DNA of 64,000 nt from Mucilaginibacter sp. (GCF_028288185.1 NZ_JAQBOF010000024.1:1-64000), one strand, 5' to 3'; numbered from the stretch's first letter, positions 35,229 through 44,330 are shown. Program-made: numbers and translations. Notes: generated from the sequence alone by a model not told the origin.

Positions 35229-35972
35229 ATGAATAGCAATTTATCCACGCCGCCAGAATTATATGTTTTAGGAGCCGGCCCCGGCGATCCAGAATTAATT
35301 ACGGTTAAAGGGTATAAAATTTTGCAACAGGCCAAAGCAATACTTTATGATAATTTAGCCAATAGGGAACTGTTGAATCTAACCCCGCCAGATTGCGTGC
35401 AGATTTATGTCGGCAAGCAACCTTATGGCAAATACACCCCACAGGAAGAAATACATAGTTTAATAAAACACTTTGCTTTTAGTAAAGGTAGCGTAGTGCG
35501 CCTAAAAGGCGGCGACCCATTTATATTTGGCCGGGGGTTTGAAGAAATAATATATGCCCGCGAACAAGGCATTAAAACCTATTATATCCCCGGTATAACC
35601 AGTATGCAGGCATCGGGTTTAGAGGATATACCGCTTACCCACCGGGCTATAAGCGAAGGCATATGGGTAGTTACCGGTACCAAAAAAGATGGCACACTAT
35701 CCGGCGATCTGCAGTTGGCTATGCAAAGCAACGCTACCGTAGTAATTTATATGGGGATGAAACAGCTGGCATCTATAGCCGCTACTTATGTCCATGCCGG
35801 GAATGGCGAAACACCTGCGGCTATTATTCAGCATGCGTCAACTCCACATCAAAAATCAGTTAAAGGATTAGTTAGAGATTTGGTAACGATGGCCGACAGT
35901 AAACAGTTAACTTATCCGGCAATTATTATTATAGGTGGGGTTGTTGATCTGGGCAAACCTGTCGAGGTTTAG
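35229..35972 (+). CDS. cobA: Uroporphyrinogen-III C-methyltransferase (siroheme branch)
   Basis: The protein has 247 residues, normal for the single-domain enzyme. The family motifs are complete: LGAGPGDPELITVKGYKIL at the start, VRLKGGDPFIFGRGFEE, YIPGITSMQASGLEDIPLTH, and the C-terminal AAIIQHASTPHQKSVKGLV. It transfers two methyl groups from SAM to uroporphyrinogen III, making precorrin-2 for siroheme, the cofactor of NirB. A deleted second copy lies beside nirB at 1430-1636. The partners for oxidation and iron insertion are not in the window. Confidence 0.95.
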   Translation: MNSNLSTPPELYVLGAGPGDPELITVKGYKILQQAKAILYDNLANRELLNLTPPDCVQIYVGKQPYGKYTPQEEIHSLIKHFAFSKGSVVRLKGGDPFIFGRGFEEIIYAREQGIKTYYIPGITSMQASGLEDIPLTHRAISEGIWVVTGTKKDGTLSGDLQLAMQSNATVVIYMGMKQLASIAATYVHAGNGETPAAIIQHASTPHQKSVKGLVRDLVTMADSKQLTYPAIIIIGGVVDLGKPVEV

Positions 35973-36000
35973 GAAGCGATATTTGCTGCACTAATCTTCC

Positions 36001-36017
36001 CTTTTGTTCTACATAAT
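36001..36017. promoter_or_regulatory. Operator-like 17-mer upstream of the sialate-locus GntR gene
   Basis: CTTTTGTTCTACATAAT matches the consensus ATTATGTTCTACATAAT at 15 of 17 positions. It lies 31 bp before the gntR start codon, which suggests autoregulation. The right half also takes part in a perfect palindrome, TACATAAT-A-ATTATGTA (36010-36026). Confidence 0.6.
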
Positions 36018-36048
36018 AATTATGTATTATTGTGTCTGCTGTTTCAAT

Positions 36049-36750
36049 ATGGATGTAGAAAATTTAAGTAAAGACCTGGAGCGCGTATCCACGGAAACAA
36101 TGGCTGACATTGTGGAGTTGAGATTGCGCGAATTTTTTAAAAAGAAATCTTTTAAACCCGGCGATGCTTTACCCAAAGAAATGGAGTTGGTGGCCGCGCT
36201 GGGCGTTAGCCGTAATGTAGTGCGCGAGGCCCTGAGCCGCTTGCGGATGTTAGGCATGATCGAAACCCGCAAAAAACGCGGTATGATATTGGCCCGCCCG
36301 GATGTACTGGGTACTTTTGAGCGTGTGCTTGACCCCCTTATTATTGACGACCATATACTACAGGACCTTTTTGAATTGCGCCTGGTATTAGAGATGGGGT
36401 TAGCCGACCTGCTTTTTCTGCGTAAAACAGATAAGAATATTGCCGAGCTGGAAAAGATCGCGCTTGATGAAACTCATGATGGCGAGAAGCGGTTCAGAGT
36501 AAAAAACGAGATCGCCTTCCACGGTAAGCTTTATGAAATAACGGGGAACAATACCCTTAAACGTTTCCAGGTAATGCTGATGCCGGTTTTTGGCTATGTT
36601 ACTACGTTAGAAAAAGATAAAGAATATCAAACCGGGAAAGTAAATCACCTTGACTTGGTTAACATACTTAAAAACGGTACCAAAGAAGATTTTAAAGCCG
36701 GCATGTACGCGCATTTAAAACCCCATTTTGACAGCCTGACTAAGAAATAG
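36049..36750 (+). CDS. GntR-family (FCD-type) transcriptional regulator of the sialic-acid locus
   Basis: The protein has about 233 residues. The ATG at 36049 (MDVENLSKDLERVSTETMAD) is preferred, since upstream starts run through the operator. The N-terminal winged helix is typical (FKPGDALPKEMELVAALGVS, RNVVREALSRLRMLGMIET). The C-terminal domain is the all-helical FCD type (LFELRLVLEMGLADLLFLRK, with FHGKLYEITGNNTLKRFQVM), which binds small acids. NanR of E. coli belongs to the same group. It probably senses a sialate-derived ligand and represses the genes to its right; three matching palindromes support this. Confidence 0.9.
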   Translation: MDVENLSKDLERVSTETMADIVELRLREFFKKKSFKPGDALPKEMELVAALGVSRNVVREALSRLRMLGMIETRKKRGMILARPDVLGTFERVLDPLIIDDHILQDLFELRLVLEMGLADLLFLRKTDKNIAELEKIALDETHDGEKRFRVKNEIAFHGKLYEITGNNTLKRFQVMLMPVFGYVTTLEKDKEYQTGKVNHLDLVNILKNGTKEDFKAGMYAHLKPHFDSLTKK

Positions 36751-36814
36751 TATCAGCCTTCCTTTAATAAACTCTTCCTGGTATCCGCAGAATAAAGTAT
36801 ATAGTAACATTATT

Positions 36815-36831
36815 AATATGTACTACATAAT
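36815..36831. promoter_or_regulatory. Operator-like 17-mer upstream of the first DHDPS-family gene
   Basis: AATATGTACTACATAAT matches the shared 17-mer at 15 of 17 positions. It sits just upstream of a perfect -7 box TATATTTG (36842-36849), covering the place of the -33 element, so bound GntR should block transcription of the operon that starts at 36887. Confidence 0.7.
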
Positions 36832-36841
36832 AACTTTATTT

Positions 36842-36849
36842 TATATTTG
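36842..36849 (+). promoter_or_regulatory. -7 promoter box (TATATTTG) of the sialate operon
   Basis: A perfect TAnnTTTG match 37 bp before the ATG of the first lyase gene. The -33 region is occupied by the operator palindrome and has no clear TTTG. Confidence 0.55.
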
Positions 36850-36886
36850 TGGCATAATCGCTAAGCCTGCCAATGGCTTAACCTAA

Positions 36887-37831
36887 ATGAAGGAAAAACT
36901 TAACGCCGATAATTTAAAAGGCAACTGGGCAACATTGTTGCTGCCGGTAAATGCAGATGATACTTTTAATTATGCCAAACTGGCTGATGAGATAGATATG
37001 CTTATCAACGCCGGCGTTGATGGCATTTACTCGAACGGAACTGCAGGCGAGTTCCATAACCAGACGGAGAAAGAATACGACACCATCAACAACATTCTTT
37101 CTGAAAAATGTTTGCAAGCAGATATGTGTTTCCAGATAGGTGCCAGTCACCCATCGCCCATAATTGCTTTAAACAGGCTAAAAAGAGCGATTGCGTTTAA
37201 GCCGGATGCTATACAGGTTATCCTGCCGGATTGGGTTGTTGTTACAGATACTGAACTAGTAGATTACTTAAAGAGATTAGCAGAGGCCGCTGATGGCGTA
37301 CCATTGGTATTATATAATCCACCCCACGCCAAGCGTGTTTTACAACCTGTAGATTATCAATTGTTAAAACAAATCCCAGAGGTAATAGGCGTAAAACTAT
37401 TAAGCCGTGATGCCGATTGGGTTGAGGCTATGAAACTGCACGCATCGCATCTATCCATTTTTGTACCCGGTCATTTTTTGGCAAGTGGTATGGCGAGCGG
37501 TATTGCTTCGGGGGCATACTCAAATGTAGCCTGCATAAATCCTAAAGCCGCGCAAAACTGGTGGGCCATGATGCAAACCGACATAACTCAAGGCTTAAAA
37601 ATAGAGGCTGATATTTTAGCCTTTTTTGCCAAGTGTATTGCCCCTTTGCAGCAGCAAGGTTATAGCAACCCGGCTTTAGATAAATTTTTAGCTACGGTTG
37701 GCGGCTGTTACAATGTTGGTACGCGACTAAGATGGCCGTATAAATGGATACCTGAAGAACAGGTAGCGGCGGTGCAAGAACAGGCCCGACAAATGATTCC
37801 TTACTTTTTCGATAGTACACATGAGGTTTAG
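36887..37831 (+). CDS. DHDPS/NanA-superfamily lyase of unknown substrate
   Basis: The protein has 314 residues with the (beta/alpha)8 aldolase fold. The Schiff-base lysine is Lys170 in EVIGVKLLSRDAD, and the tyrosine of the catalytic relay is Tyr143 in VLYNPPHAKRV. The carboxylate-binding loop reads YSNGTAGEFHNQTEKEY instead of the usual GTTGE. The YYHxP pattern of sialate lyase is absent, so it is probably not the N-acetylneuraminate lyase itself; that role fits the paralogue at 44331. It is the first gene of the operon under the GntR operator. It overlaps the NanM-like gene by 11 bp. Confidence 0.85.
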   Translation: MKEKLNADNLKGNWATLLLPVNADDTFNYAKLADEIDMLINAGVDGIYSNGTAGEFHNQTEKEYDTINNILSEKCLQADMCFQIGASHPSPIIALNRLKRAIAFKPDAIQVILPDWVVVTDTELVDYLKRLAEAADGVPLVLYNPPHAKRVLQPVDYQLLKQIPEVIGVKLLSRDADWVEAMKLHASHLSIFVPGHFLASGMASGIASGAYSNVACINPKAAQNWWAMMQTDITQGLKIEADILAFFAKCIAPLQQQGYSNPALDKFLATVGGCYNVGTRLRWPYKWIPEEQVAAVQEQARQMIPYFFDSTHEV

Positions 37832-38966
37832 TATATTATTTATCAGCTTTTTTTTAATGATGTCGACTAATATAAAGGCACAAAAAACTGATCTGTTTAA
37901 ATGGGGCGAGTTAGCACCCATACCAGATCCGTTTGGTTTCGCGGGATCATTCGCGGGTATATCAAACAACGCTTTAATTGTAGCTGGTGGTGCTAATTTC
38001 CCTGATGGCGGCGCACCCTGGACAGGATCAAAAAAAGTATGGACCGATAAAATATTTGTATTGGATCATCCCACCGGTAAATGGAAGCAGATTGCAAAAT
38101 TAGGGCAACCGCTTGGTTATGGCGTATCTATAACTTACAAAAATGAATTAATCTGTATAGGTGGTAGCAATGCAGAGGGTCATGTGCCATCCATGTTCGG
38201 CATAAATTATTACCCAAATGGAAATGTCGAATTTGAGGTTTGGCCGGATTTGCCCACCAAATTAGCAAACGCATGCGGTGCTGTAGTTGGACATACGCTA
38301 TACATAGCAGGTGGTTTGTTAGTTTCAGATGCTAATAGTACGGCTTCGGTGTTTTTGTCTATTGATCTGGCTAGCCAAAATCCGAAGTGGACGAAACTGG
38401 AAACCTGGCCCGGCCCACCACGTATGTTAAGTGTGGCCGGTTCATTAAACGGTTCGTTCTATTTATTTAGTGGTACAGACCTGGAAGATAAAAATGGCGC
38501 GGCGCATCGCAAATATTTAAAGGATGCTTATGCCTATACACCAGGTAAGGGTTGGAAAAAACTGGCTGATCTGCCTTCGCCAGTGGTAGCGGCGGCTGGC
38601 CCGGCATTGGCTTATGGTAAAAATGAATTGTTGGTTTTTGGTGGCGATGATGGTGTATTGGCAGATAACGCGTCTACACTAAAAGAAAAGCATCCGGGGT
38701 TTTCTGATGCGATATTGAGCTATCAAATTATAACCAATAAATGGAACATAGCCGGTCATATTAAAACCCATAAGTTAGCTGATGCCGCCGAAAATCCTAA
38801 TAAAAGCCTATGGGCACCGGTGACAACTACATCTGTATCATGGCATGGCGACCTGGTATTTCCCGGCGGCGAGGTGCGCCCGGCAGTGCGCACACCAAGA
38901 GTATTAGTTGCACATATAAAAACATCGCCATTAATAAATAAGGACACAAATGGAATTAAAAAATAA
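37821..38966 (+). CDS. nanM: Secreted N-acetylneuraminate mutarotase-like kelch protein
   Basis: The protein has 381 residues. A signal peptide (MRFSILFISFFLMMSTNIKA) leads into a six-bladed kelch propeller of the cyclically permuted mutarotase type, with blade motifs FAGSFAGISNNALIVAGGAN, TYKNELICIGGSNAEG, HTLYIAGGLL and KNELLVFGGDDG. NanM speeds conversion of the alpha sialic acid released by sialidase to the beta form. The gene overlaps the preceding lyase by 11 bp and the transporter by 17 bp, so the three are translationally coupled. Confidence 0.88.
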   Translation: MRFSILFISFFLMMSTNIKAQKTDLFKWGELAPIPDPFGFAGSFAGISNNALIVAGGANFPDGGAPWTGSKKVWTDKIFVLDHPTGKWKQIAKLGQPLGYGVSITYKNELICIGGSNAEGHVPSMFGINYYPNGNVEFEVWPDLPTKLANACGAVVGHTLYIAGGLLVSDANSTASVFLSIDLASQNPKWTKLETWPGPPRMLSVAGSLNGSFYLFSGTDLEDKNGAAHRKYLKDAYAYTPGKGWKKLADLPSPVVAAAGPALAYGKNELLVFGGDDGVLADNASTLKEKHPGFSDAILSYQIITNKWNIAGHIKTHKLADAAENPNKSLWAPVTTTSVSWHGDLVFPGGEVRPAVRTPRVLVAHIKTSPLINKDTNGIKK

Positions 38967-40200
38967 ACGCCCGGCCGGATGGTTTTACCCATGGGCAATA
39001 GTGGGGATACTATGGCTGGTGGCTTTTCTTAATTACTTTGACCGCAATTTGATCGCCTCTATGCGCGACCCGATTGCTGCCGAATTTAAATTAACGGATG
39101 CGCAATTTGGATTATTAACAACTGTGTTCTTATTGTCGTATGGGATATTAAGTCCGCTGGGTGGTTACCTGGCAGATAAGTATGGCCGTAAACGGATCAT
39201 TGTATTTAGCGTATGCGTATGGTCTGCAGTAACATTGTGGACCGGTTTTGTATCGTCTTTTCCTGAAATGTTGGTTGCCCGTGTAATTATGGGTATCAGC
39301 GAGGCTTGTTACATCCCCGCAGGACTGGCCATGATAGCCGATTACCATAAAGGTAAAACACGCTCATTGGCCACAGGCTTGCACATGAGTGGTTTATATG
39401 CTGGGCAGGCTTTTGGTGGCGTTGGTGGTTATATGTCTATACTATGGGGCTGGCGTTATGGTTTCCAAATGATAGGTTTGTTTGGTGTGGTGTATGGCAT
39501 CATATTGATTTATTTTTTGCACGATAATAAAAATAAGCGTGGCGATGAAACGGTATCAACCAACCCGGAAATAGTAGCCGAAGAACGACTAGGCCTTTTC
39601 CAAACTATAAAAATGCTGGTGTCCGAAAAATCATTCCTGGTGCTGCTGTTTTATTTCTGCATGCTGGGCATTGTTAACTGGATGATATACGGTTGGCTGC
39701 CTACGTTTTTAAAAGAACATTTTACTTTGGGCTTGGGCAAAGCCGGCCTATCGGCAACGGGATACGTACAAATAGGCTCATTTATGGGGGTATTGCTGGG
39801 CGGTATTGTGGCCGATAGATGGTTCCGTACCAACAAACGGAGTAGGTTGTATATGATTGTTATCGGCTTTACATTGGGTGGGCCGTTCCTGTTTTTAATG
39901 GCATCGACCCATGTATTTACCATTGCTGTTGTTGCCATGATCATTTACGGATTGGCGCGCGGTATTAATGATAGTAACTTGATGCCTATACTCTGCCAGG
40001 TGATAGATGGAAAATACATCGCCACCGGCTACGGTTTCCTCAACTTTTTAAGTACTATAATTGGCGGCATAATGGTGTACATAGGCGGCATGATGATGGA
40101 TGCGCATATCAGCTTGGCCATTATTTATGAAGTATCAGCCGTATTTATGGTGATAGCCGCATGGTCATTGTTAAGAATAAAGATCAGCAGTAAAAGCTAA
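38950..40200 (+). CDS. MFS transporter, probable sialic-acid (acidic sugar) permease
   Basis: The protein has 416 residues and 12 predicted membrane helices in two halves. The MFS signature between helices 2 and 3 is GGYLADKYGRKRIIVFSVCV. The early motif LNYFDRNLIASMRDPIAAEF is that of the organic-anion/hexuronate-type group. Its place directly after nanM, inside a sialate operon, points to uptake of sialic acid or its product across the inner membrane. No outer-membrane SusC-type transporter lies next to it. Confidence 0.82.
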   Translation: MELKNKRPAGWFYPWAIVGILWLVAFLNYFDRNLIASMRDPIAAEFKLTDAQFGLLTTVFLLSYGILSPLGGYLADKYGRKRIIVFSVCVWSAVTLWTGFVSSFPEMLVARVIMGISEACYIPAGLAMIADYHKGKTRSLATGLHMSGLYAGQAFGGVGGYMSILWGWRYGFQMIGLFGVVYGIILIYFLHDNKNKRGDETVSTNPEIVAEERLGLFQTIKMLVSEKSFLVLLFYFCMLGIVNWMIYGWLPTFLKEHFTLGLGKAGLSATGYVQIGSFMGVLLGGIVADRWFRTNKRSRLYMIVIGFTLGGPFLFLMASTHVFTIAVVAMIIYGLARGINDSNLMPILCQVIDGKYIATGYGFLNFLSTIIGGIMVYIGGMMMDAHISLAIIYEVSAVFMVIAAWSLLRIKISSKS

Positions 40201-40204
40201 TAGC

Positions 40205-41113
40205 TTATTGATAAAAGTGGTTTTGCAATAACCAGTTATAGCAACGGTCCATCCATTTATCTTGTGTGGTAGCGTTGTTCATGCCGAAGCCATGGCCGCC
40301 TTCCTGGTAAATATGTATCTCGGCCTTTACACCGTGCTTTTGCAGCGCGGTAAAATAATTAATGCTGTTAGCTACCGGCACTACTTTATCATTACCTGCC
40401 TGTACCAAAAATGCGGGTGGGGTATCAGTAGTTACTTGTAGTTCGTTAGAATATTCTCTTATTTTTTCAGAAGTCGCATTTTCACCAATCAACGCTTTCT
40501 TAGATCCCTTATGCAAAATACTATCCTGGAAAGTAATTACCGGGTATATCAGCAATGAAAAATCGGGTCTAAGGCTGATATTCTTTGGATTGTCAATAAC
40601 CGTTTTTTGGTAATGAGTAGATAGTGTTGATGCCACATGCCCACCTGCAGAAAACCCCATAATACCAACTTTGGCGACATCAATATGCCACTCTATAGCA
40701 TGCTCACGCACCAATTGTATAGCGCGTTGTGCATCCTGTAGCGGGCCAATCTCACGGTTTACCATTATGATATCGCTTGGCAACCTGTATTTTAAAACAA
40801 AAGCCGCGATACCATGAGCCGCAAAATCGCGGGCTACGTGTGCGCCTTCATCGTTCACCACTAAATAAGAGTAACCGCCGCCGGGGCAAATAATAATAGC
40901 GGTGCCGGTGGCTTTTGATGGTTCGGGTAAAAAGGCGGTTAATGTGGGATCTGTTACCTTGCTTACCTTGCCTCTTTTGGAGGTAGTGTCATTCAACTCA
41001 TGTACATCGTTCGGTTTTGAGTTAGGCACATTTTTATATAGGTGGATAACGGTTTGCGCTTTTAATAAAGAGGCCGACAAAACCAGCCCCAGGGCAATAA
41101 ATATTTTTTTCAT
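40205..41113 (-). CDS. Secreted alpha/beta-hydrolase, probable carbohydrate esterase
   Basis: The protein has about 302 residues. The ATG at 41113 starts a signal peptide (MKKIFIALGLVLSASLLKAQ). The fold is the BD-FAE/acetylxylan-esterase-like type, with the oxyanion segment AIIICPGGGYSYLVVNDEGA, the nucleophile serine in VGIMGFSAGGHVAS, and the acid and histidine near AGNDKVVPVANS and EGGHGFGM. It is transcribed against the operon but shares its divergent regulatory region with the sialidase, including the third operator. Removal of O-acetyl groups from sialic acids before cleavage is an attractive role, but it is inferred from context only. Confidence 0.8.
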   Translation of the reverse strand: MKKIFIALGLVLSASLLKAQTVIHLYKNVPNSKPNDVHELNDTTSKRGKVSKVTDPTLTAFLPEPSKATGTAIIICPGGGYSYLVVNDEGAHVARDFAAHGIAAFVLKYRLPSDIIMVNREIGPLQDAQRAIQLVREHAIEWHIDVAKVGIMGFSAGGHVASTLSTHYQKTVIDNPKNISLRPDFSLLIYPVITFQDSILHKGSKKALIGENATSEKIREYSNELQVTTDTPPAFLVQAGNDKVVPVANSINYFTALQKHGVKAEIHIYQEGGHGFGMNNATTQDKWMDRCYNWLLQNHFYQ

Positions 41114-41155
41114 AATATGGACTAATTGGTAAACCAAATATAAAATAAATTCGCT

Positions 41156-41172
41156 ATTATGTAGAACATAAT
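41156..41172. promoter_or_regulatory. Operator-like 17-mer between the esterase and the sialidase
   Basis: ATTATGTAGAACATAAT has perfect 7-bp arms around 3 bp, and read on the other strand gives ATTATGTTCTACATAAT, the best form of the motif. It lies 43 bp from the esterase start and 51 bp from the sialidase start, so one bound dimer could control both. A TATACTTG box (41198-41205) lies downstream of it, ahead of the sialidase. Confidence 0.7.
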
Positions 41173-41223
41173 GATATATTTGGCTTCAGAAAGTTTTTAT
41201 ACTTGTAGAAATAGACCGTTAAA

Positions 41224-43524
41224 ATGAAAATACGTTTTGTTAACCTGCTATTTGTGATAGTTTCATTATTATTAGCTATCCCCGCAAAAATAATTGCGCA
41301 AAAAGCAAAGCCCGCACTCGCCCCCCCTGAATATGCCGCTCAGAAAATATTTACCGGTGGCGAAGGGGGCTATCATTCTTACCGTATACCATCATTGGTC
41401 AAATCGGTAGCACATGGTTATTTACTGGCTATTTGCGAAGGTCGTAAAGAAAGCAATAAGGATTATGGCAATATAGACGTGGTTTGTAAACGCTCATTAG
41501 ATAACGGCGCAACCTGGAATACTTTACAAGTTATTGCTGATCCGGGTAATTATACCATGGGCAACCCTACTACGGTTGTAGACCAAACCACCGGCAAAAT
41601 ATTTGTATTTATGGTGCGTAATGATTCTACTCATTACACTAACTCTGATAATACGCAGCTTGCTTTTGCTACGGGCGACAGGACAATTTATTATTCTTCA
41701 AGCACGGATGAAGGGGCAACCTGGTCTAAGCCTATAAATGTAACTGCTACCACCCAACCTGCCGGTATGGCCAATGATTGGATAGGGCCCGGCGTTGGCA
41801 TACAGAAGATCCATGGCGCGGATAAAGGCTATTTAATTATCCCGGCCTATGGCAGGAATATTTATAGTACAGACCATGGCGCTACCTGGACAACCGCTGT
41901 AATTGCCACCGGCACCAAAAAATCAACAGAAGCCACGATCATAGAAAAGTTAAATGGCGACTTGATACGTAATGACAGGCCTACTACTACCTTACCAAAG
42001 TTCAGGCAAGTGTCAACAGGTTCGATAGAGGGTGGTTTCAATAACTGGACATCACATTTAGGTTTGCCCGACCCGACAAGTGAAGGTTCTGTTTGGCGAT
42101 ATAATGACCCGGAACCTAACCGGATATTATTTTTAAACGCGGCCAGCCAAAAAACACGCACTACCATGAAAATACGGATAAGCTACGATGAGGGAAATTC
42201 TTATCCGGTAGGGCGGGATATACCTGTTTTTGGTACGGAGCCGGGTAAATTGGGCGGATATTCAAGCCTAACCAAAACGGCCGACCGTCATGTGGGGGCG
42301 TTGATAGAGTATAACGAAGATGTAAAAAGCAACAATACCAGTAACCGATCTATTGTATTTAGCAAGTTTAATTTACCATGGATATTAAATGGCGTGGACG
42401 AAGCTACGGCATCTACCAAAGTTGCTGCTGCTCCGGTGGCTTTAGCACCGGTGTTGCCTGCATTGACAGAATCTTTAAACTATATTTATAAGCCCGGCGA
42501 TAATGGCTATGCTTGTTTCCGCATACCGGCTATAATTACTACAAAAAGCGGTATGTTGCTGGCATTTGCCGAAGGACGCAAAAAAGATTGCGGCGACGCT
42601 GGTGATATTGACCTGGTACTAAAACGATCTGCCGATGGCGGTAAAACATGGAGCGCCGTGCAAGTAGTTTGGACCGACTCGACCAATACCTGCGGCAACC
42701 CGGTGCCCATTCAGGATGCCAGTACAGGAAAGATCTGGTTGCTAAGCACCTGGAATTTAGGTGCCGATCATGAAAAAGACATCAAAGCATCAACCAGTAA
42801 AAATAGCCGTTGTGTTTATGTGCTTTCATCGGGTGATGAAGGCAAAACCTGGTCTACAGCCAAAGAAATAACCAAAGATGTAAAGCTGCCGGGCTGGACC
42901 TGGTATGCAACCGGGCCTTGCCATGGCGTACAAATATCTACCGGAAAATATAAGGGCCGTTTGGCTGTTCCGGTAAATCATATTGAAGCTGCCAGCGGTA
43001 AAAACTTTGTACATATCATTTATTCGGACGACCACGGCGCAACCTGGAGATTAGGCAACAATACGCCACAGGATAAAACTAACGAAGCAACACTAGCCGA
43101 AATATCAAAAGGAAATTTAATGCTGAACATGCGTAATGCAGACCGTACTTTAAAAACCAGGCTAACGGCTATTAGTACCGATGGCGGCCAAAACTGGGGT
43201 AATGTACAAACCGATACTACATTAATTGAGCCGGTATGCCAGGGCAGTTTGTTAAATTATCCTTTAACAAAAAAGAAATCAGTATTGTTGTTTATCAATC
43301 CGGCTAATAAATTGTTGCGTGCAAATGTAACGCTTAGGGCTAGTTTTGATGATGGACGTACGTGGCCTAAAAGTCAGGTGATCTTTCCCGGCCCATCTGC
43401 GTATAGCGATATCGCAGTTTACAATAACAAGGATATTGCTTGCCTGTATGAGGCGGGTACTACTAAGGCTTATGAAGGGGTTGCTTTTAAAACCATCAAC
43501 CTTGCAAATTTTACCAAACAGTAA
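41224..43524 (+). CDS. Secreted exo-alpha-sialidase with two tandem GH33-type modules
   Basis: The protein has 766 residues, about twice the usual size. A signal peptide (residues 1-26) is followed by two six-bladed propellers, about 40-395 and 415-766. Module 1 has SYRIP (Arg54), EGRKESNKDYG with the acid/base Asp, KSTEATIIEKLNG with the Glu, KIRISYDEG, and GGYSSL with the nucleophile Tyr. Module 2 has CFRIP (Arg433), EGRKKDCGDAGDIDLV, TNEATLAEISKG, LRASFDDG and SAYSDIAVY. Asp-boxes (SxDxGxTW type) occur about four times in the first module and five in the second. Both modules thus keep the catalytic set and look diverged, perhaps with different linkage preference. Confidence 0.93.
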   Translation: MKIRFVNLLFVIVSLLLAIPAKIIAQKAKPALAPPEYAAQKIFTGGEGGYHSYRIPSLVKSVAHGYLLAICEGRKESNKDYGNIDVVCKRSLDNGATWNTLQVIADPGNYTMGNPTTVVDQTTGKIFVFMVRNDSTHYTNSDNTQLAFATGDRTIYYSSSTDEGATWSKPINVTATTQPAGMANDWIGPGVGIQKIHGADKGYLIIPAYGRNIYSTDHGATWTTAVIATGTKKSTEATIIEKLNGDLIRNDRPTTTLPKFRQVSTGSIEGGFNNWTSHLGLPDPTSEGSVWRYNDPEPNRILFLNAASQKTRTTMKIRISYDEGNSYPVGRDIPVFGTEPGKLGGYSSLTKTADRHVGALIEYNEDVKSNNTSNRSIVFSKFNLPWILNGVDEATASTKVAAAPVALAPVLPALTESLNYIYKPGDNGYACFRIPAIITTKSGMLLAFAEGRKKDCGDAGDIDLVLKRSADGGKTWSAVQVVWTDSTNTCGNPVPIQDASTGKIWLLSTWNLGADHEKDIKASTSKNSRCVYVLSSGDEGKTWSTAKEITKDVKLPGWTWYATGPCHGVQISTGKYKGRLAVPVNHIEAASGKNFVHIIYSDDHGATWRLGNNTPQDKTNEATLAEISKGNLMLNMRNADRTLKTRLTAISTDGGQNWGNVQTDTTLIEPVCQGSLLNYPLTKKKSVLLFINPANKLLRANVTLRASFDDGRTWPKSQVIFPGPSAYSDIAVYNNKDIACLYEAGTTKAYEGVAFKTINLANFTKQ

Positions 43525-43538
43525 AGAATATAATACCA

Positions 43539-44318
43539 ATGAAACAAGAGGAGTTATTTAACTACCGGAAGCTGACGGATGAGGAATTAGCATCTTTTAA
43601 AGAAAGCGGCTTTTTGGTTATTAAAGGAATTGTAAAAGATGCCGGCCTGGCACAAATGCGGCAAGAATGTATGACTGCGTGGGATAAAGAAAAAGAAGGA
43701 TTTGACCCCAACAAAAGCTGGCTGCAAAATTCGTTATTGGTAAACATTCATCACCAGGCAGCAGCTGTTAGGGATTATTATTTTGATGGCCCGCTGGTTG
43801 ATATTGCTACCCAGATCATCGGCCCGAATATAAAGGGCGCTACTTCGCAGTTGACTTTTAAAATGAAAGGCAATACCAAACCTTTTGGCTGGCACCAGGA
43901 TAATGGCTACGGCGAGTTAGAGCCTTATAACGCCTTAACAACCCTAACCGCGTTGGATGATACGGACCGTGGCAACGGTTGCCTATGGCTGATACCGGGA
44001 AGCCACAAAGAGGGCCAGATAAGGGTTGAACAGGATGAAATGCAGAAAAAGAGCCAATCGGAAATTGTAGTGAAGGCTGATGATAACCTGGCTGTACCGA
44101 TGGAAATGAAAGCCGGTGATGCATTGATATTTAATTGCTGGATGCTGCATAAGTCAGACGGAAATTATTCTACAGATCGCGACAGGCGTATACTGTTTTT
44201 AAGATATGCGGATGCAGACGCGGTTGAAGTTTACAATAACCGCAAACCACGTTTAGGGCGATTGGTGCGTGGCGATACAAAATTTGAAGAAGTAAAGGCT
44301 TTTGAAGCCAACATTTAA
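43539..44318 (+). CDS. Phytanoyl-CoA dioxygenase-family Fe(II)/2-oxoglutarate enzyme
   Basis: The protein has 259 residues and no signal peptide. The iron ligands are His119 and Asp121 (FGWHQDNGYGELEP) and His204 (NCWMLHKSDGNYS). An arginine for 2-oxoglutarate lies ten to thirteen residues further (STDRDRR). The family hydroxylates or oxidatively removes groups from diverse small molecules. Here it lies 14 bp after the sialidase and 12 bp before the NanA-like gene, clearly in one transcript, which is unexpected for sialic-acid catabolism. Its substrate may be a modified sialic acid or a breakdown product; this is an inference from context. Confidence 0.85.
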   Translation: MKQEELFNYRKLTDEELASFKESGFLVIKGIVKDAGLAQMRQECMTAWDKEKEGFDPNKSWLQNSLLVNIHHQAAAVRDYYFDGPLVDIATQIIGPNIKGATSQLTFKMKGNTKPFGWHQDNGYGELEPYNALTTLTALDDTDRGNGCLWLIPGSHKEGQIRVEQDEMQKKSQSEIVVKADDNLAVPMEMKAGDALIFNCWMLHKSDGNYSTDRDRRILFLRYADADAVEVYNNRKPRLGRLVRGDTKFEEVKAFEANI

Positions 44319-44330
44319 TAAATAAAAAAC

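Noticed and set aside
36010..36026. Perfect palindrome TACATAAT-A-ATTATGTA upstream of gntR as the main operator
   Set aside because: Its half-sites are in the opposite order to those at 36815 and 41156; the overlapping 17-mer at 36001 agrees better with the other two. It may still help binding.
36887..37831. Calling the first DHDPS-family gene dapA or nanA
   Set aside because: It lacks the YYHxP sialate-lyase motif and has an unusual carboxylate-binding loop; its context is catabolic, so lysine synthesis is unlikely.
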